Origin: Streptomyces sp. CB02400
Lineage (GTDB): Bacteria > Actinomycetota > Actinomycetes > Streptomycetales > Streptomycetaceae
Assembly (NCBI RefSeq): GCF_001905725.1
Contig: NZ_LIWB01000024.1
Span: forward strand, 41,024-87,452
Direction: 5' to 3'
Length of the DNA stretch: 46,429 nt
Shown: positions 1-8,493 of the stretch, piece after piece
Numbering within the stretch: position 1 is the first letter of the stretch
Layout of the letters: every line of letters begins with the position of its first letter
Position numbers and translations under genes: made by a program
The notes under the pieces: model-generated
Told to the model about the DNA's origin: nothing
Databases searched by the model: none
What the model saw: the letters and a program-made list of their open reading frames with translations, nothing else

Positions 1-130
1 GTGCCGCCCTGGGGGTACCTCCCTGGGGGAGGCACGACTGCCCGCAGCTACGGCGGTTGCAGTGGTGGGTGGCGCGACTGCCAGCAGCTACGGGGGTGGG
101 TGGCCCCACTGCCCGCGGCTGCGCCGGTAA
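1..130. repeat. Tandem copies of a dispersed intergenic repeat
   Basis: No gene lies in the first 149 bases. Three imperfect ~23-bp units lie at 31-53, 71-93 and 102-124, each around a core like CGACTGCCCGCAGCTACGG. Bases 1-23 form a GC-rich block containing GGGGGTACCTCCC, and the same 23 bases occur inverted at 9857-9879. Related copies occur at 9796-9900 and 13327-13381. I recognise the type as a dispersed intergenic element common in Streptomyces; its function is unknown. It lies just past the stop codon of the minus-strand acetyltransferase, so it may act in transcript 3' ends. Confidence 0.7.
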
Positions 131-149
131 GCGGCGCAGCCGCTCGTAG

Positions 150-935
150 CTAGCGGCTCGGGTAGACGTACGGTGTGGTCGTCGTCAGAGGGGTGAAGCC
201 GAGGCGTTCCAGGATGGGGCGGCTCTGGCTGGAGGCGTCGACCTGGAGGTAGCGGTAGCCGAGGTCCGCCGCGACCCGGGCCCGGTGGGCGACCAGCGCG
301 CGGTAGATGCCCCGCCCACGCCAGTGCCGTACCGTGCCACCACCCCACAGCCCGGCGAACGAAGTACCCGGCACCAGCTCCATGCGCGCCGCGCTCACCG
401 GCTCGTCACCCGCCAGCGCCACGACGGCGACGACGCTGTCGGGGGCGGTGGTGAGCCGGTCGAGCAGGTACCGGTGGAACCGGGAGGCATCGGTGCCGAA
501 CGCCTTCGCCTGCGCGTCGGCCATCAGGTCGACACCCGCCCGGTCGGTGACCCGCACGATGCGGACGCCCTCGGGCGGCTCGGTGCCGAGGGCGAGACCG
601 GCGACCTCGCCCACCATGAGCGTCTCGACCGGCTCGGGGGTGAATCCGGCCGCCACGAGCCGCTGTCCGAGGTCCACCGGCAGGTCGTGCCCGTACAGCT
701 TCCACTCGAACTCACGGCCGATCCCGGTGAAGTACGCGATCTGTTCCGCGATCGCCGCGTCCACGTCCACGCCCGCCGCCTCCGGCGCGGACCAGACGAC
801 ACCGTTCCAGCCGTGCGCGGGGCCCGCATGGCGCACCACGGCGCCGACGCGCTCGACCTCCGAACCGGGGCCGTCGGGCCGCACCTCCTCACGCATCTCA
901 CGGTCGAACAGGGCGAGTACGGCAGCTTCATCCAT
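150..935 (-). CDS. GNAT family N-acetyltransferase
   Basis: The 261-residue protein ends in a recognisable GNAT fold. The acetyl-CoA pyrophosphate-binding loop is seen as WRGRGIYRALVAHR, followed by a YLQVDASSQSRPILERLGF stretch typical of motif B, and the chain ends a few residues later. It probably transfers an acetyl group from acetyl-CoA to a small-molecule or protein amine in the cytoplasm; the substrate cannot be read from sequence. I chose the ATG at 935 rather than an upstream TTG at 971 because the residues between them look like untranslated leader; only a weak GGGG ribosome site precedes it. The gene is divergent from the deaminase at 1018, with an 82-bp shared promoter space. Confidence 0.85.
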   Translation of the reverse strand: MDEAAVLALFDREMREEVRPDGPGSEVERVGAVVRHAGPAHGWNGVVWSAPEAAGVDVDAAIAEQIAYFTGIGREFEWKLYGHDLPVDLGQRLVAAGFTPEPVETLMVGEVAGLALGTEPPEGVRIVRVTDRAGVDLMADAQAKAFGTDASRFHRYLLDRLTTAPDSVVAVVALAGDEPVSAARMELVPGTSFAGLWGGGTVRHWRGRGIYRALVAHRARVAADLGYRYLQVDASSQSRPILERLGFTPLTTTTPYVYPSR

Positions 936-1017
936 GCGGCAGACCCCACCATGGGGCGGTGTCCGGGGCAACGGGATTACCGTTGCTGTCGTTCAAGCGT
1001 CGTGAGGAGGCCGGACC

Positions 1018-1503
1018 ATGGTCGTGCGGGATGAGGAACTGCCGTATCTGCGGCGCTGCGTGGAACTGGCGGCCGAGGCGCTGGAGTCCGGCGACGAGCC
1101 GTTCGGTTCGGTGCTGGTGGCCGGGGACGGCACCGTGCTCGCCGAGGACCACAACCGCGTGGCCTCCGGCGACCGCACCCGGCACCCCGAGTTCGAGCTG
1201 GCGCGCTGGTCGGCGGCGCACATGAGCCCCGCCGAACGGGCCGCGGCCACGGTGTACACCTCCGGTGAGCACTGCCCGATGTGCGCCGCCGCCCACGCCT
1301 GGGTGGGCCTCGGACGCATCGTGTACGTCGCCTCCTCCGAGCAGCTGGCGTCCTGGCTCGCCGAGCTGGGGGTGCCCGCCCCGCCGGTGCGGACGCTGCC
1401 CGTCACCGAGATCGCCCCGGGCGTGACCGTGGCCGGGCCCGTCCCCGGACTGGCGGACGAGGTCGAGGAGTTGCACCGGCGGTTCCACCGCGGACGCGGC
1501 TGA
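1018..1503 (+). CDS. Nucleoside/cytidine deaminase-like zinc enzyme
   Basis: The 161-residue protein belongs to the cytidine/deoxycytidylate deaminase superfamily, closest in layout to the guanine deaminase and tRNA-adenosine deaminase branch. The zinc site is visible: His56-Pro57-Glu58 for the usual HAE, and Cys86-Pro-Met-Cys89 for PCxxC. Glu58 would be the proton shuttle. Such enzymes hydrolytically deaminate a purine or pyrimidine base, so a soluble cytoplasmic salvage role is likely. The Pro between His and Glu is uncommon. A strong GAGGAGG site sits about 10 bases before the ATG. The gene is divergent from the acetyltransferase and convergent with the chaplin gene downstream. Confidence 0.85.
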   Translation: MVVRDEELPYLRRCVELAAEALESGDEPFGSVLVAGDGTVLAEDHNRVASGDRTRHPEFELARWSAAHMSPAERAAATVYTSGEHCPMCAAAHAWVGLGRIVYVASSEQLASWLAELGVPAPPVRTLPVTEIAPGVTVAGPVPGLADEVEELHRRFHRGRG

Positions 1504-1534
1504 CCCACGGGGGCCGATCGTTTCTCCGGACGGT

Positions 1535-2170
1535 TCAGCCGTACGTCCGCAGGCGGGCGCGGCGGTACAGGGCGACTCCGCCCAGGAAGAGCGCGGCGCC
1601 GGTGCCGAGGACCGGGAGCGTCCGGTCGGCACCCGTGTCGGCGAGGGCTGCGGTGTGCGGCGGGGCCGCGTGCGGCGCCGGGTCGGGGAGGGTGCGCGGC
1701 GGCGCGGCGGGCCCGGGTCCGTCCGGGCGGTCGGGCCGTTCGCCGGAGGTGTTCGTGGAGGTGTTGCCGGCCGACGCGTTGCCGGCGCCGGCCACGTTCA
1801 CGCTGTTCCCGCTGACGTTGACCGGAAGGTCCACCGGCAACCGCACCCCGTTGCCGGACACCGCGCCCGGCGAGTCCTGCGCCTCGGTCACGGCGGAGGG
1901 CCCCGCCGCTGTACCGCCCCGCTCGCCCGTGTCCTCGTTGACGCAGGTGTTGCCCGCGGCGGGGTTGAGCAGGCCCACCGCGTTCACCGTGTTCCCGCAC
2001 ACGTTCACCGGGACGTGCACCGGGAGCTGGACGGTGTTCCCGGACCCCACGCCGGGCGAACCGGCCGCGATCCCCTCCGCCCCGGCATCGGCGTACGCCG
2101 GTACCGCCACGGCCATCGCGCCCGACGCCGCGGCGACGGCGATCACGCCGTTTCGGGTGACCCGTCTCAT
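1535..2170 (-). CDS. Long chaplin, two chaplin domains, sortase-anchored
   Basis: The 211-residue protein has a signal peptide (basic start, hydrophobic stretch, cleavage near AYA-DA). Two chaplin domains follow, at about residues 35-80 and 105-145, marked by LPVHVPVNVCGNTVNAVG and LPVDLPVNVSGNSVNVAG. After a Pro-rich linker come a LADTG sorting motif, a hydrophobic helix and a basic tail. Long chaplins are linked to the wall by sortase and display amyloid-forming domains that coat aerial hyphae. The first domain keeps both cysteines; the second has none. From memory, S. coelicolor has a long chaplin (chpB) close to nsdB, as here, but I do not assign the symbol. The gene is minus strand, and its promoter would lie in 2171-2443. 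Confidence 0.92.
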   Translation of the reverse strand: MRRVTRNGVIAVAAASGAMAVAVPAYADAGAEGIAAGSPGVGSGNTVQLPVHVPVNVCGNTVNAVGLLNPAAGNTCVNEDTGERGGTAAGPSAVTEAQDSPGAVSGNGVRLPVDLPVNVSGNSVNVAGAGNASAGNTSTNTSGERPDRPDGPGPAAPPRTLPDPAPHAAPPHTAALADTGADRTLPVLGTGAALFLGGVALYRRARLRTYG

Positions 2171-2228
2171 CGGTTCCCTGCCTTCCAGAGATGGTCGCGG
2201 GCGTCCGCCCGCACCGGATAGAACGCGA

Positions 2229-2266
2229 CTGCGGCATCCGGGTTATGGCTCATCCGTATGCCGCAG
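2229..2266. promoter_or_regulatory. Inverted repeat between chaplin and peptidase genes
   Basis: CTGCGGCAT at 2229-2237 and ATGCCGCAG at 2258-2266 form a perfect 9-bp inverted repeat with a 20-base spacer. It lies in the 273-bp space between the divergent chaplin (start 2170) and peptidase (start 2444) genes. It could be an operator for either gene. It could also be an RNA hairpin in a leader. No bound factor can be named. Confidence 0.35.
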
Positions 2267-2443
2267 CCGGTTCACCCCATCGGGCGTCCCGCCGCTCGAA
2301 CCCCGGGCAAAGACCGTCGAACTCATGGCGGCCGAACACCGGACCGGGGCGCCCGGCGGGCCGCCGCGAGGCCGACGGGCGGGAGCCCCGGGGCCCGCTT
2401 ATGGTGGGCGAGGGCGCAGGTCGGGACGTCCCTGGAGGCATCG

Positions 2444-4045
2444 ATGCTGGCCAAGCTGTCCAAGCGACCCTCGGTCCGGCGCTGCGCGGTGCGGCCCTCG
2501 GTCCCGCGCTGCGCGGCCGCCGGGGCGGTCGGGCTGGCCTTGCTGGGTACGGGGCTGACGGCCACCGGCCGGACGGATTCCGACCTCGACCGGTTCTACG
2601 ACCAGAAGATCACATGGGCGGCCTGCGAGAGCGCGGACCTGCCGAAGGACATGCAGTGCGGGACGGTCACCGTGCCGCTCGACTACGCGAAGCCCGACGA
2701 GGGCACCCTCGAACTGGCCCTCGCCCGCTACCGCGCCTCCGGCGACCCGCGGGGCTCGGTGCTGCTGAACTTCGGCGGCCCGGGCGGTTCGGGGGTGATG
2801 GGGCTCGCCGGCGGCCGCGAGGACTTCCTGGGCCTGACCGAGGACTACGACGTGGTCTCCTTCGACCCGCGCGGCGTCGGCCGTTCCGCACCGGTCAGCT
2901 GTGGCGCCGACGCCACCGGTCAGGCGCTGGAGGCCACCGACGGCGAGGAGATGGCGGACCCGCGCGACACGCTGCGCAAACTGCGCGAGGTGGCCGCCGA
3001 GTGTGCCGAGCACTCGGGCCCGGTCCTCGATCACATCGGCACCGTGGACGTCGCACACGACCTGGACGTGATGCGCCAGGCGCTCGGCGACAGGAAGCTC
3101 AACTACCTGGGATTCTCGTACGGGACCCGGCTCGGCGCGGTGTACGCCGCCAAGTTCCCCGACAGGGTCGGCCGCATGGCGCTGGACGGCGTGGACACGC
3201 TGACCGAGCCGCTGGCCGAGCAGGGGCTGGCCGGTGCCAAGGGGCAGCAGACCGCGCTGGACAACTTCCTCACGTGGTGCACCGAGGAGCTCGCCTGCCC
3301 GTTCGGGCAGGACGCGCGCACGGCCCGCACACAGGTCGTGGAGCTGGTCGACTCGCTCGACGAGAACCCGGTGCCGACCGACTTCGGTTACGAGTTCACC
3401 GGTCAGGACCTGGCCGGCGCCATCGGGCAGGGCCTCTACACCAAGGAGATGTGGCCGCTGCTGCAGCGGGCGCTCGCCCAGCTCATGGAGGACGGGGACA
3501 CCCGCGGGGTGGAGGCCCTCGCGACCGGAGGGATGGCGCCGCCCGTGCCGCAGCGGGCCGACCACCCCCTCGTCGACGAGGAGGACGTGCCCCTGGACAA
3601 CCTGCCGGCGGCGCTGATGGCGGTGAACTGCGCGGACGACCCCGACCGTCCGGACGCCGAACGGCTGACCCGGGACCTGGCCCGGCTGCGCAGCGCCTAC
3701 GAGGAGGCCTCGCCGGTCTTCGGGCGGTACCGGCTCGCCCAGGTGGTGCTGTGCTACGGCCGCCCCAAGGGGACCGACTACATCCGCGAGCGGGTCAAGG
3801 ACCTCGACACGCCGAAGATGCTGCTGGTCGGCACCCGGGGCGACCCGGCCACGCCGTACCGCTGGACGGTGGAGACGGCCGAGCGGCTCGGTCCCTCCGC
3901 CGTGGTGCTGGACAACCGGGCCGAGGGGCACACCGGCTACGGGTCGTCCGAGTGCGTCCACCGCAAGATCGACGACTTCCTGCTCTACGGCTCCCTGCCG
4001 CGCAGCGGCAGTTCCTGCGGCTCCGAGGACGACGGCCGCGTCTGA
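2444..4045 (+). CDS. Secreted alpha/beta-hydrolase, tripeptidyl aminopeptidase (Tap) type
   Basis: The 533-residue protein resembles the Streptomyces Tap/Slp family of secreted peptidases, which remove short peptides from protein N-termini. An Arg-rich start and a hydrophobic segment at about residues 24-40 form a signal peptide. The oxyanion-hole motif GGPGGSG (111-117) and nucleophile elbow GFSYG with Ser225 are clear. The Asp (near DPATP) and His (GHTGY) of the triad lie in the C-terminal TAP-like domain. I chose the ATG at 2444, which has GGAGG 7 bases upstream and puts the signal peptide at the N-terminus; longer in-frame starts add a non-secretory tail. No lipobox was seen, so a freely secreted or membrane-tethered enzyme is likely. 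Confidence 0.88.
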   Translation: MLAKLSKRPSVRRCAVRPSVPRCAAAGAVGLALLGTGLTATGRTDSDLDRFYDQKITWAACESADLPKDMQCGTVTVPLDYAKPDEGTLELALARYRASGDPRGSVLLNFGGPGGSGVMGLAGGREDFLGLTEDYDVVSFDPRGVGRSAPVSCGADATGQALEATDGEEMADPRDTLRKLREVAAECAEHSGPVLDHIGTVDVAHDLDVMRQALGDRKLNYLGFSYGTRLGAVYAAKFPDRVGRMALDGVDTLTEPLAEQGLAGAKGQQTALDNFLTWCTEELACPFGQDARTARTQVVELVDSLDENPVPTDFGYEFTGQDLAGAIGQGLYTKEMWPLLQRALAQLMEDGDTRGVEALATGGMAPPVPQRADHPLVDEEDVPLDNLPAALMAVNCADDPDRPDAERLTRDLARLRSAYEEASPVFGRYRLAQVVLCYGRPKGTDYIRERVKDLDTPKMLLVGTRGDPATPYRWTVETAERLGPSAVVLDNRAEGHTGYGSSECVHRKIDDFLLYGSLPRSGSSCGSEDDGRV

Positions 4046-4123
4046 ACGGCGGCCCGGCCCCGAAGACGCACAGGCCGTTTCGCCCCGAATGCCCCGCCGG
4101 TGAATCCGCCCTATGGTGCTGTC

Positions 4124-5218
4124 ATGGAGCACGATCTGAGTCCCGCGACCCTTGCCGAGCTTCGTCGCCCGCGCCCCTACCCCGCGGTGTCCGTGCTGAC
4201 GCCGACGCACCGGCGCGAGCCCCTCAACACCCAGGACGCCGTCCGGCTGCGCAACGCGGTGGCCGAGGCCAAGAAGAAGCTGGAGGCCGATCCCGCGGTC
4301 ACCCGGGACCGGCGCAACGATGTGTCCCTGCAGCTCGACCGGGCCCTGACCGAGGTCGATCTGTCGCACTCGGAGGACGGACTGGTCATCTTCGCCGCCC
4401 CCGGCGAGCACCAGGTGTGGTCGCTCGCCCGCGCCGTGCCCGAGCGCATCGTCCTCTCGGACACCTTCCTGACCCGCAACCTCGTCTCCGCCCACACGGC
4501 GCAGCGGCCGTTCTGGGTGCTGTCCGTCTCCGCCGACCGGTGCACCCTGTGGAGCGGCGGCGTGGACCGGGTCGTCGAGGAACGCGTCGGCGGCTTCCCG
4601 CTGGTCCGGGAGCAGCGGAACTTCGACCCCGAGCGGCAGGAGCAGGTCGGCGACCAGCCGAGCAACTTCCGGGACGAGGACACCCGCCGGTTCCTGCGCG
4701 ACACGGACACCGCGATGGGGAGGCTGCTGCGCGACCACCCGCGACCGCTGTACGTCACCGGTGAGCCCGCCGCCCTGTCCCTGCTGTGCGAGGCCGGCAG
4801 CGTGGCCAGGGACGCCGTGCACGTCCCGCACGGCGGGCTGGCGCACGGCACGCCCGAGGCGGTGTGGCAGGCCGTGCGGCCGGTGCTGGAGACCGAGGCC
4901 CGCAAGAGCACCGAGGACGTGGCCCGGTCGCTGGAGTCGGCCCGGGGGCGCAAGGAGTTCGCGGCCGGCGTCGACGAGCTGTGGCAGAGCGCCCGGGAGG
5001 GCCGGGTCCGGCTGCTGGCCGTGGAGGAGAACTACCGGATCACGGTGCGCGACGCCGGCGAGCATCTGATCGTCGCCGAGGACGGTGACCTGGACGCCCG
5101 CGCGGACATCGTGGACGAGATCGTGGAGCAGTGCCTGGAGACCGGCGCCGAGGTCCGCTTCGTCCCGGACGGGGCGCTCGGGGACGCGGACGGGATGGCG
5201 GCGGTGCTGCGCTACTGA
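4124..5218 (+). CDS. baeRF-type protein (bacterial archaeo-eukaryotic release-factor-like)
   Basis: The 364-residue protein matches, by my reading, the bacterial family related to the archaeo-eukaryotic release factor eRF1/Pelota fold (baeRF3-like), often annotated as hypothetical or wrongly as chemotaxis protein. Features seen are an N-terminal PYPAVSVLTPTHR strand, a middle FAAPGEHQVWSLARAVPERI segment with a following NLVSAHTAQRPFWVLSVS strand, and an acidic C-terminal Rossmann-like part. No GGQ motif is visible, so peptide release as in eRF1 is not supported. The family has been proposed to act on stalled or stressed ribosomes; that is inference. The ATG at 4124 is preceded by a weak site (GGTGA), and a GTG at 4100 is an alternative start. 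Confidence 0.6.
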   Translation: MEHDLSPATLAELRRPRPYPAVSVLTPTHRREPLNTQDAVRLRNAVAEAKKKLEADPAVTRDRRNDVSLQLDRALTEVDLSHSEDGLVIFAAPGEHQVWSLARAVPERIVLSDTFLTRNLVSAHTAQRPFWVLSVSADRCTLWSGGVDRVVEERVGGFPLVREQRNFDPERQEQVGDQPSNFRDEDTRRFLRDTDTAMGRLLRDHPRPLYVTGEPAALSLLCEAGSVARDAVHVPHGGLAHGTPEAVWQAVRPVLETEARKSTEDVARSLESARGRKEFAAGVDELWQSAREGRVRLLAVEENYRITVRDAGEHLIVAEDGDLDARADIVDEIVEQCLETGAEVRFVPDGALGDADGMAAVLRY

Positions 5219-5230
5219 GGACGGGGCGAC

Positions 5231-5292
5231 CCACCGGTCACCCGCATGCAAACACTTGTCCGTCGAACGCGCGAATGAGTGGTGACCGGTGG
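5231..5292. repeat. 12-bp perfect inverted repeat after baeRF gene
   Basis: CCACCGGTCACC at 5231-5242 and GGTGACCGGTGG at 5281-5292 are perfect reverse complements 38 bases apart, starting 12 bases after the stop codon at 5218. The long loop and lack of a T-run argue against a simple intrinsic terminator. Each arm contains the palindrome ACCGGT. It may be a pair of operator sites or a 3' hairpin. The rest of 5293-5513 shows no gene, only the likely promoter of the phosphatase gene. Confidence 0.4.
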
Positions 5293-5513
5293 CCGACGGG
5301 ACGTCATATCACTTGCGTACCATGGGAGTTGAGACGCCCACAGTGCCTCTGACGTATTCCCGCGGGTAACCCGGCGAAGACGGTGGCATATGCCGTAGGC
5401 ACCGCCTTATCGTGTGTTGCCGAATCCCTTACAGGCCGTCGCGGGCTGTGCGACAGTCGTAGCGGCCCCTCCCTCCACCTGAAGGCCGTACCGTTCCCGC
5501 ATCGGAGTGCGTC

Positions 5514-6914
5514 ATGCCGTCCCACCTCTCCGCGGACCGTCCAGCCGCCCCGCCGCCGGGACGCGGTCCGGTCGACGCGCTCATCTCGCAGACCCGGCGG
5601 CTCAAGGGCGAGGTGGACGCCGTACGCCGTGACACCCCGGCCGACACGGAGGACCCGCGGGAACGCTGGCGGCGCGCGCTGTACGACCTGGCGCTGCACC
5701 AGCTCGACGACCTGGACGGGCACCTGGCGCAACTGCGGGACGACCCGCTCCCCGTGCCGGGTCCGGCGCCGGCACCGCACGACGCCCTGCTCAGCCGGGT
5801 CGGCAGCGCGGAGTGGGACCTGCTCACGGACGAGGTGCGCTGGTCCGGGGAGCTGTACCGGATCCTGGGCCGCGACCCGGCCGCCGCGCCGCTCACCCTC
5901 GACGAACTGCCCTCGCTGGTGTTCGAGGAGGACCGGCCCAGACTGACCGCGATGGTCACGGACTGTCTGGTCGACGCCCGGCCCATCGACGGGGAGTTCC
6001 GCGTCGTACGCCCGGACGACGGCGTACGGACCGTGCACATGATGGGCGAACCGGTACTCGGTGCCGACGGCAGCACCGCCTCGATGTGGGCGGTGCTGCG
6101 CGACGTCAGCGAACTGCGCCGCTGCCGACGGGCGGTGAGCGAGACCCGTGACTCGCTGCACCGCCGGCGGCACGCCGCCGCGCGGACCGAGCACCGGCTC
6201 GCGGTCGAGCTGCAGGAGGCCGTGCTGCCGACGTGGCACGGCCCCCTGCGGCTCCCGCAGGCCGGCCCGGGGGCCCTCGACCTCGCCGCGGCCCACCTGC
6301 CGCCGTCGGCGCACGCGCGGATCGGCGGCGACTGGTACGACGCCCTGGAACTGCCCGACGGCACGACGCTGCTCAGCGTCGGCGAGCTGACCGGACACGG
6401 CGTCGGCGCCGCCTCGGGCATGGCGATGCTGCTCGGCGCCGTGCGCGGCATGGCGATGACCGGCACCGCGCCGGGACCGCTGCTGGCCTGCCTCAACCGG
6501 TTACTGGACACCACCGCGCAGCCGGCCCTGGGCAGCGCCGTCTGTCTGCGCTACCGGCCCGAGACCCGCTCACTGCTGTGGGCGCAGGCCGGACACCCCG
6601 CCCCGCTGCTGTTCCGCGGCGGGACGGGGCGGGCGCTGGACGCGCCGGACGGCGTACTGCTCGGCGCCACCTCGGGCGCCTCCTACGGACAGGCCGAGGA
6701 GACCCTCGAAGCCGGTGACGTGCTGCTGCTGCACACCGACGGACTGGTGCCCGGGCACGCCGGAGCCACGGCCGTGCACCGTCTGCTCGAACTGGCCCCG
6801 CGCTTCGCCGCCGCCCGCACCGCGCAGGAGTGCGTCCGGGCGGTCGTGGAGGAGCTCGGCGAGCGGGAGCGCGACGACGCCGCCTGTGTGCTCGTCGCCC
6901 GGGTCGCCCCGTAG
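5514..6914 (+). CDS. PAS-domain SpoIIE-type (PP2C) serine phosphatase
   Basis: The 466-residue cytoplasmic protein has a charged N-terminal helical region (1-85), a PAS/PAC sensor domain (about 90-205, with a VRWSGELYRILGRD core), a linker helix, and a PP2C/SpoIIE phosphatase domain (about 225-466). The metal-binding GGDWYD is at 271-276 and a late RDDAACVLVAR strand carries the C-terminal Asp. The second motif reads VGELTGHG, with Glu291 where most relatives have Asp (DVxGHG). Such enzymes dephosphorylate STAS anti-sigma antagonists in partner-switching cascades; the target here is unknown because no anti-sigma kinase or STAS gene is nearby. The gene is convergent with the NsdB-like gene, 27 bp apart. 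Confidence 0.88.
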   Translation: MPSHLSADRPAAPPPGRGPVDALISQTRRLKGEVDAVRRDTPADTEDPRERWRRALYDLALHQLDDLDGHLAQLRDDPLPVPGPAPAPHDALLSRVGSAEWDLLTDEVRWSGELYRILGRDPAAAPLTLDELPSLVFEEDRPRLTAMVTDCLVDARPIDGEFRVVRPDDGVRTVHMMGEPVLGADGSTASMWAVLRDVSELRRCRRAVSETRDSLHRRRHAAARTEHRLAVELQEAVLPTWHGPLRLPQAGPGALDLAAAHLPPSAHARIGGDWYDALELPDGTTLLSVGELTGHGVGAASGMAMLLGAVRGMAMTGTAPGPLLACLNRLLDTTAQPALGSAVCLRYRPETRSLLWAQAGHPAPLLFRGGTGRALDAPDGVLLGATSGASYGQAEETLEAGDVLLLHTDGLVPGHAGATAVHRLLELAPRFAAARTAQECVRAVVEELGERERDDAACVLVARVAP

Positions 6915-6941
6915 CGATCCGCGCCGGGCCGGGCCGCCCCC

Positions 6942-8432
6942 TCACGCCTGGGCGGTGCCGCCCTTGCCCCTGGGCCTGGGCAGCACCAGTTCGATCTCCT
7001 CCCTGAGCTCCTGGATCCTCGGGTACGAGGCGTACTCGGCGGTGAGCCGGTACATCTGGCGCAGCCGGTCCCAGGTGCGGCGCGAGGAGTTCTGCCCCAT
7101 CGACACCAGGGCGAGGCGCGCGAACCGGTCCGCCTGTTCGGGGTCGTCGGCGATGAAGCACGCGGAGGCCATGGACAGGAAGTCGAAGATCTTCGACCGC
7201 TGCTGCGCGTCGACCCGCAGTGCCAGCGCCTTGTCCGCGTAGTGCTGGGCGTGCGTGGCGGCGTCCGGCTCGAACTCCGCGAGCGTCCGGTACGCCAGCG
7301 CCTGCATGCCGTACAGGTCCGCCTCGTTGAACAGTTGCATCCAGTTCGGCGGGGGCACGTCCCCCTTGTCGGAGACGAACAGGTCCTCCGCCTGTCCCAG
7401 GGTGCGGCGCATCGCCTGGCCCCTGCCCATGGACGCCTGCGCCCACGCCTCGATGGTGTGGAACATGGCGCGGGTGCGCGGCAGGACCTCCTCGCCCGAG
7501 CCGGACTGGGCGAGTTTCATCAGGTCCATCGCCTCGTCGGGCCGGCCCAGGTGCACCATCTGGCGGGCCGCCCGGGACAGGGCCTCACCGGCGCGCGGCC
7601 GGTCACCGCCCTCCCGGGCCGCGTGGGCGGCGATCACGAAGTACTTCTGGGCCGTGGGTTCCATGCCGACGTCGTGCGACATCCAGCCCGCGAGGACGGC
7701 GAGGTTGGCGGCGACGCCCCACAGGCGCCGCTGGAGATGGGGTGGGTGGTGGTAGGCGAGCATCCCGCCCACCTCGTTGAGCTGGCCGACCACCGCCTTG
7801 CGCTGGAGACCGCCGCCGCGGGCGGCGTCCCAGGCGCGGAACACCTCCACGGAGCGCTCCAGTTCCTCGATCTCCTGCGAGCCGATCGGGGCGGCCTCGT
7901 ACCGGTCGAACCCGGCGGGGTCGGCGCGCAGGGGGTCGTCGAGTCGGGGAGCGTCGGCGGTCAGGGCCGGATCGGTGTGCAGCCAGTCGTGCATGGCGCT
8001 GCTGAGTGCGGAGCCCGCGGTGAGCGCGGCACCCGCGCCCACCAAGCCGCGTCGGTTGAGCATGAGGTCCATTCCCGTGAATTCGGTGAGGACCTCGGCT
8101 GTCCGCTCGGGCGCCCACGGCACTCCGTCGGGATGTTCCGCACTCCCGGGGCGTGGCCGTTTCCCCGTACGCCCGTGCCGGACCAGACCGAGATCCTCGA
8201 TGGTCACGACACGGCCGAGACGCTCGGTGAACAGAGCCGCCAGCACCCGCGGTACGGGATCGCGCGGGATCTCTCCCATGTCGATCCACCGCCGCACCCG
8301 GGAGGTGTCGGTCGCCAGCTGGGGGTGGCCCATGGCCGCCGCCTGCCGGTTGACCAGCCTCGCGAGTTCGCCCTTGGACCAGCCGGCCAGGCCGAACAGG
8401 TCCGAGAGCCGGGTGTTGGGTTGTCCGCTCAC
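6942..8432 (-). CDS. nsdB: NsdA/NsdB-family TPR regulator of development and antibiotic production
   Basis: The 496-residue protein has an N-terminal DNA-binding-like region (about 1-85, beginning SGQPNTRLSDLFGLAGWSKG and including RRWIDMGEIP), a short hydrophobic segment (about 125-140), and a long alpha-helical TPR-like C-terminal half. This is the architecture of Streptomyces NsdA and its paralogue NsdB, which from memory negatively affect antibiotic production and, for NsdA, sporulation. The nsdB symbol is favoured by the nearby long chaplin gene, an arrangement I recall from S. coelicolor, but NsdA cannot be excluded by reading alone. The GTG at 8432 has GGGGG upstream and gives the expected N-terminus. 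The promoter region carries 10-bp phased repeats. Confidence 0.7.
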   Translation of the reverse strand: MSGQPNTRLSDLFGLAGWSKGELARLVNRQAAAMGHPQLATDTSRVRRWIDMGEIPRDPVPRVLAALFTERLGRVVTIEDLGLVRHGRTGKRPRPGSAEHPDGVPWAPERTAEVLTEFTGMDLMLNRRGLVGAGAALTAGSALSSAMHDWLHTDPALTADAPRLDDPLRADPAGFDRYEAAPIGSQEIEELERSVEVFRAWDAARGGGLQRKAVVGQLNEVGGMLAYHHPPHLQRRLWGVAANLAVLAGWMSHDVGMEPTAQKYFVIAAHAAREGGDRPRAGEALSRAARQMVHLGRPDEAMDLMKLAQSGSGEEVLPRTRAMFHTIEAWAQASMGRGQAMRRTLGQAEDLFVSDKGDVPPPNWMQLFNEADLYGMQALAYRTLAEFEPDAATHAQHYADKALALRVDAQQRSKIFDFLSMASACFIADDPEQADRFARLALVSMGQNSSRRTWDRLRQMYRLTAEYASYPRIQELREEIELVLPRPRGKGGTAQA

Positions 8433-8493
8433 GTCAAGCCCCCAGGTTCTCGGCTGAGTTGACAGTAGCCCGGTGCGGGTTGCCGGGCGACTA

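Noticed and set aside
2399..5251. Long minus-strand reading frame of about 950 codons opposite the peptidase and baeRF genes
   Set aside because: It is a shadow of high GC codon bias; its product is low in complexity and unlike any family, while the plus-strand proteins show clear domains.
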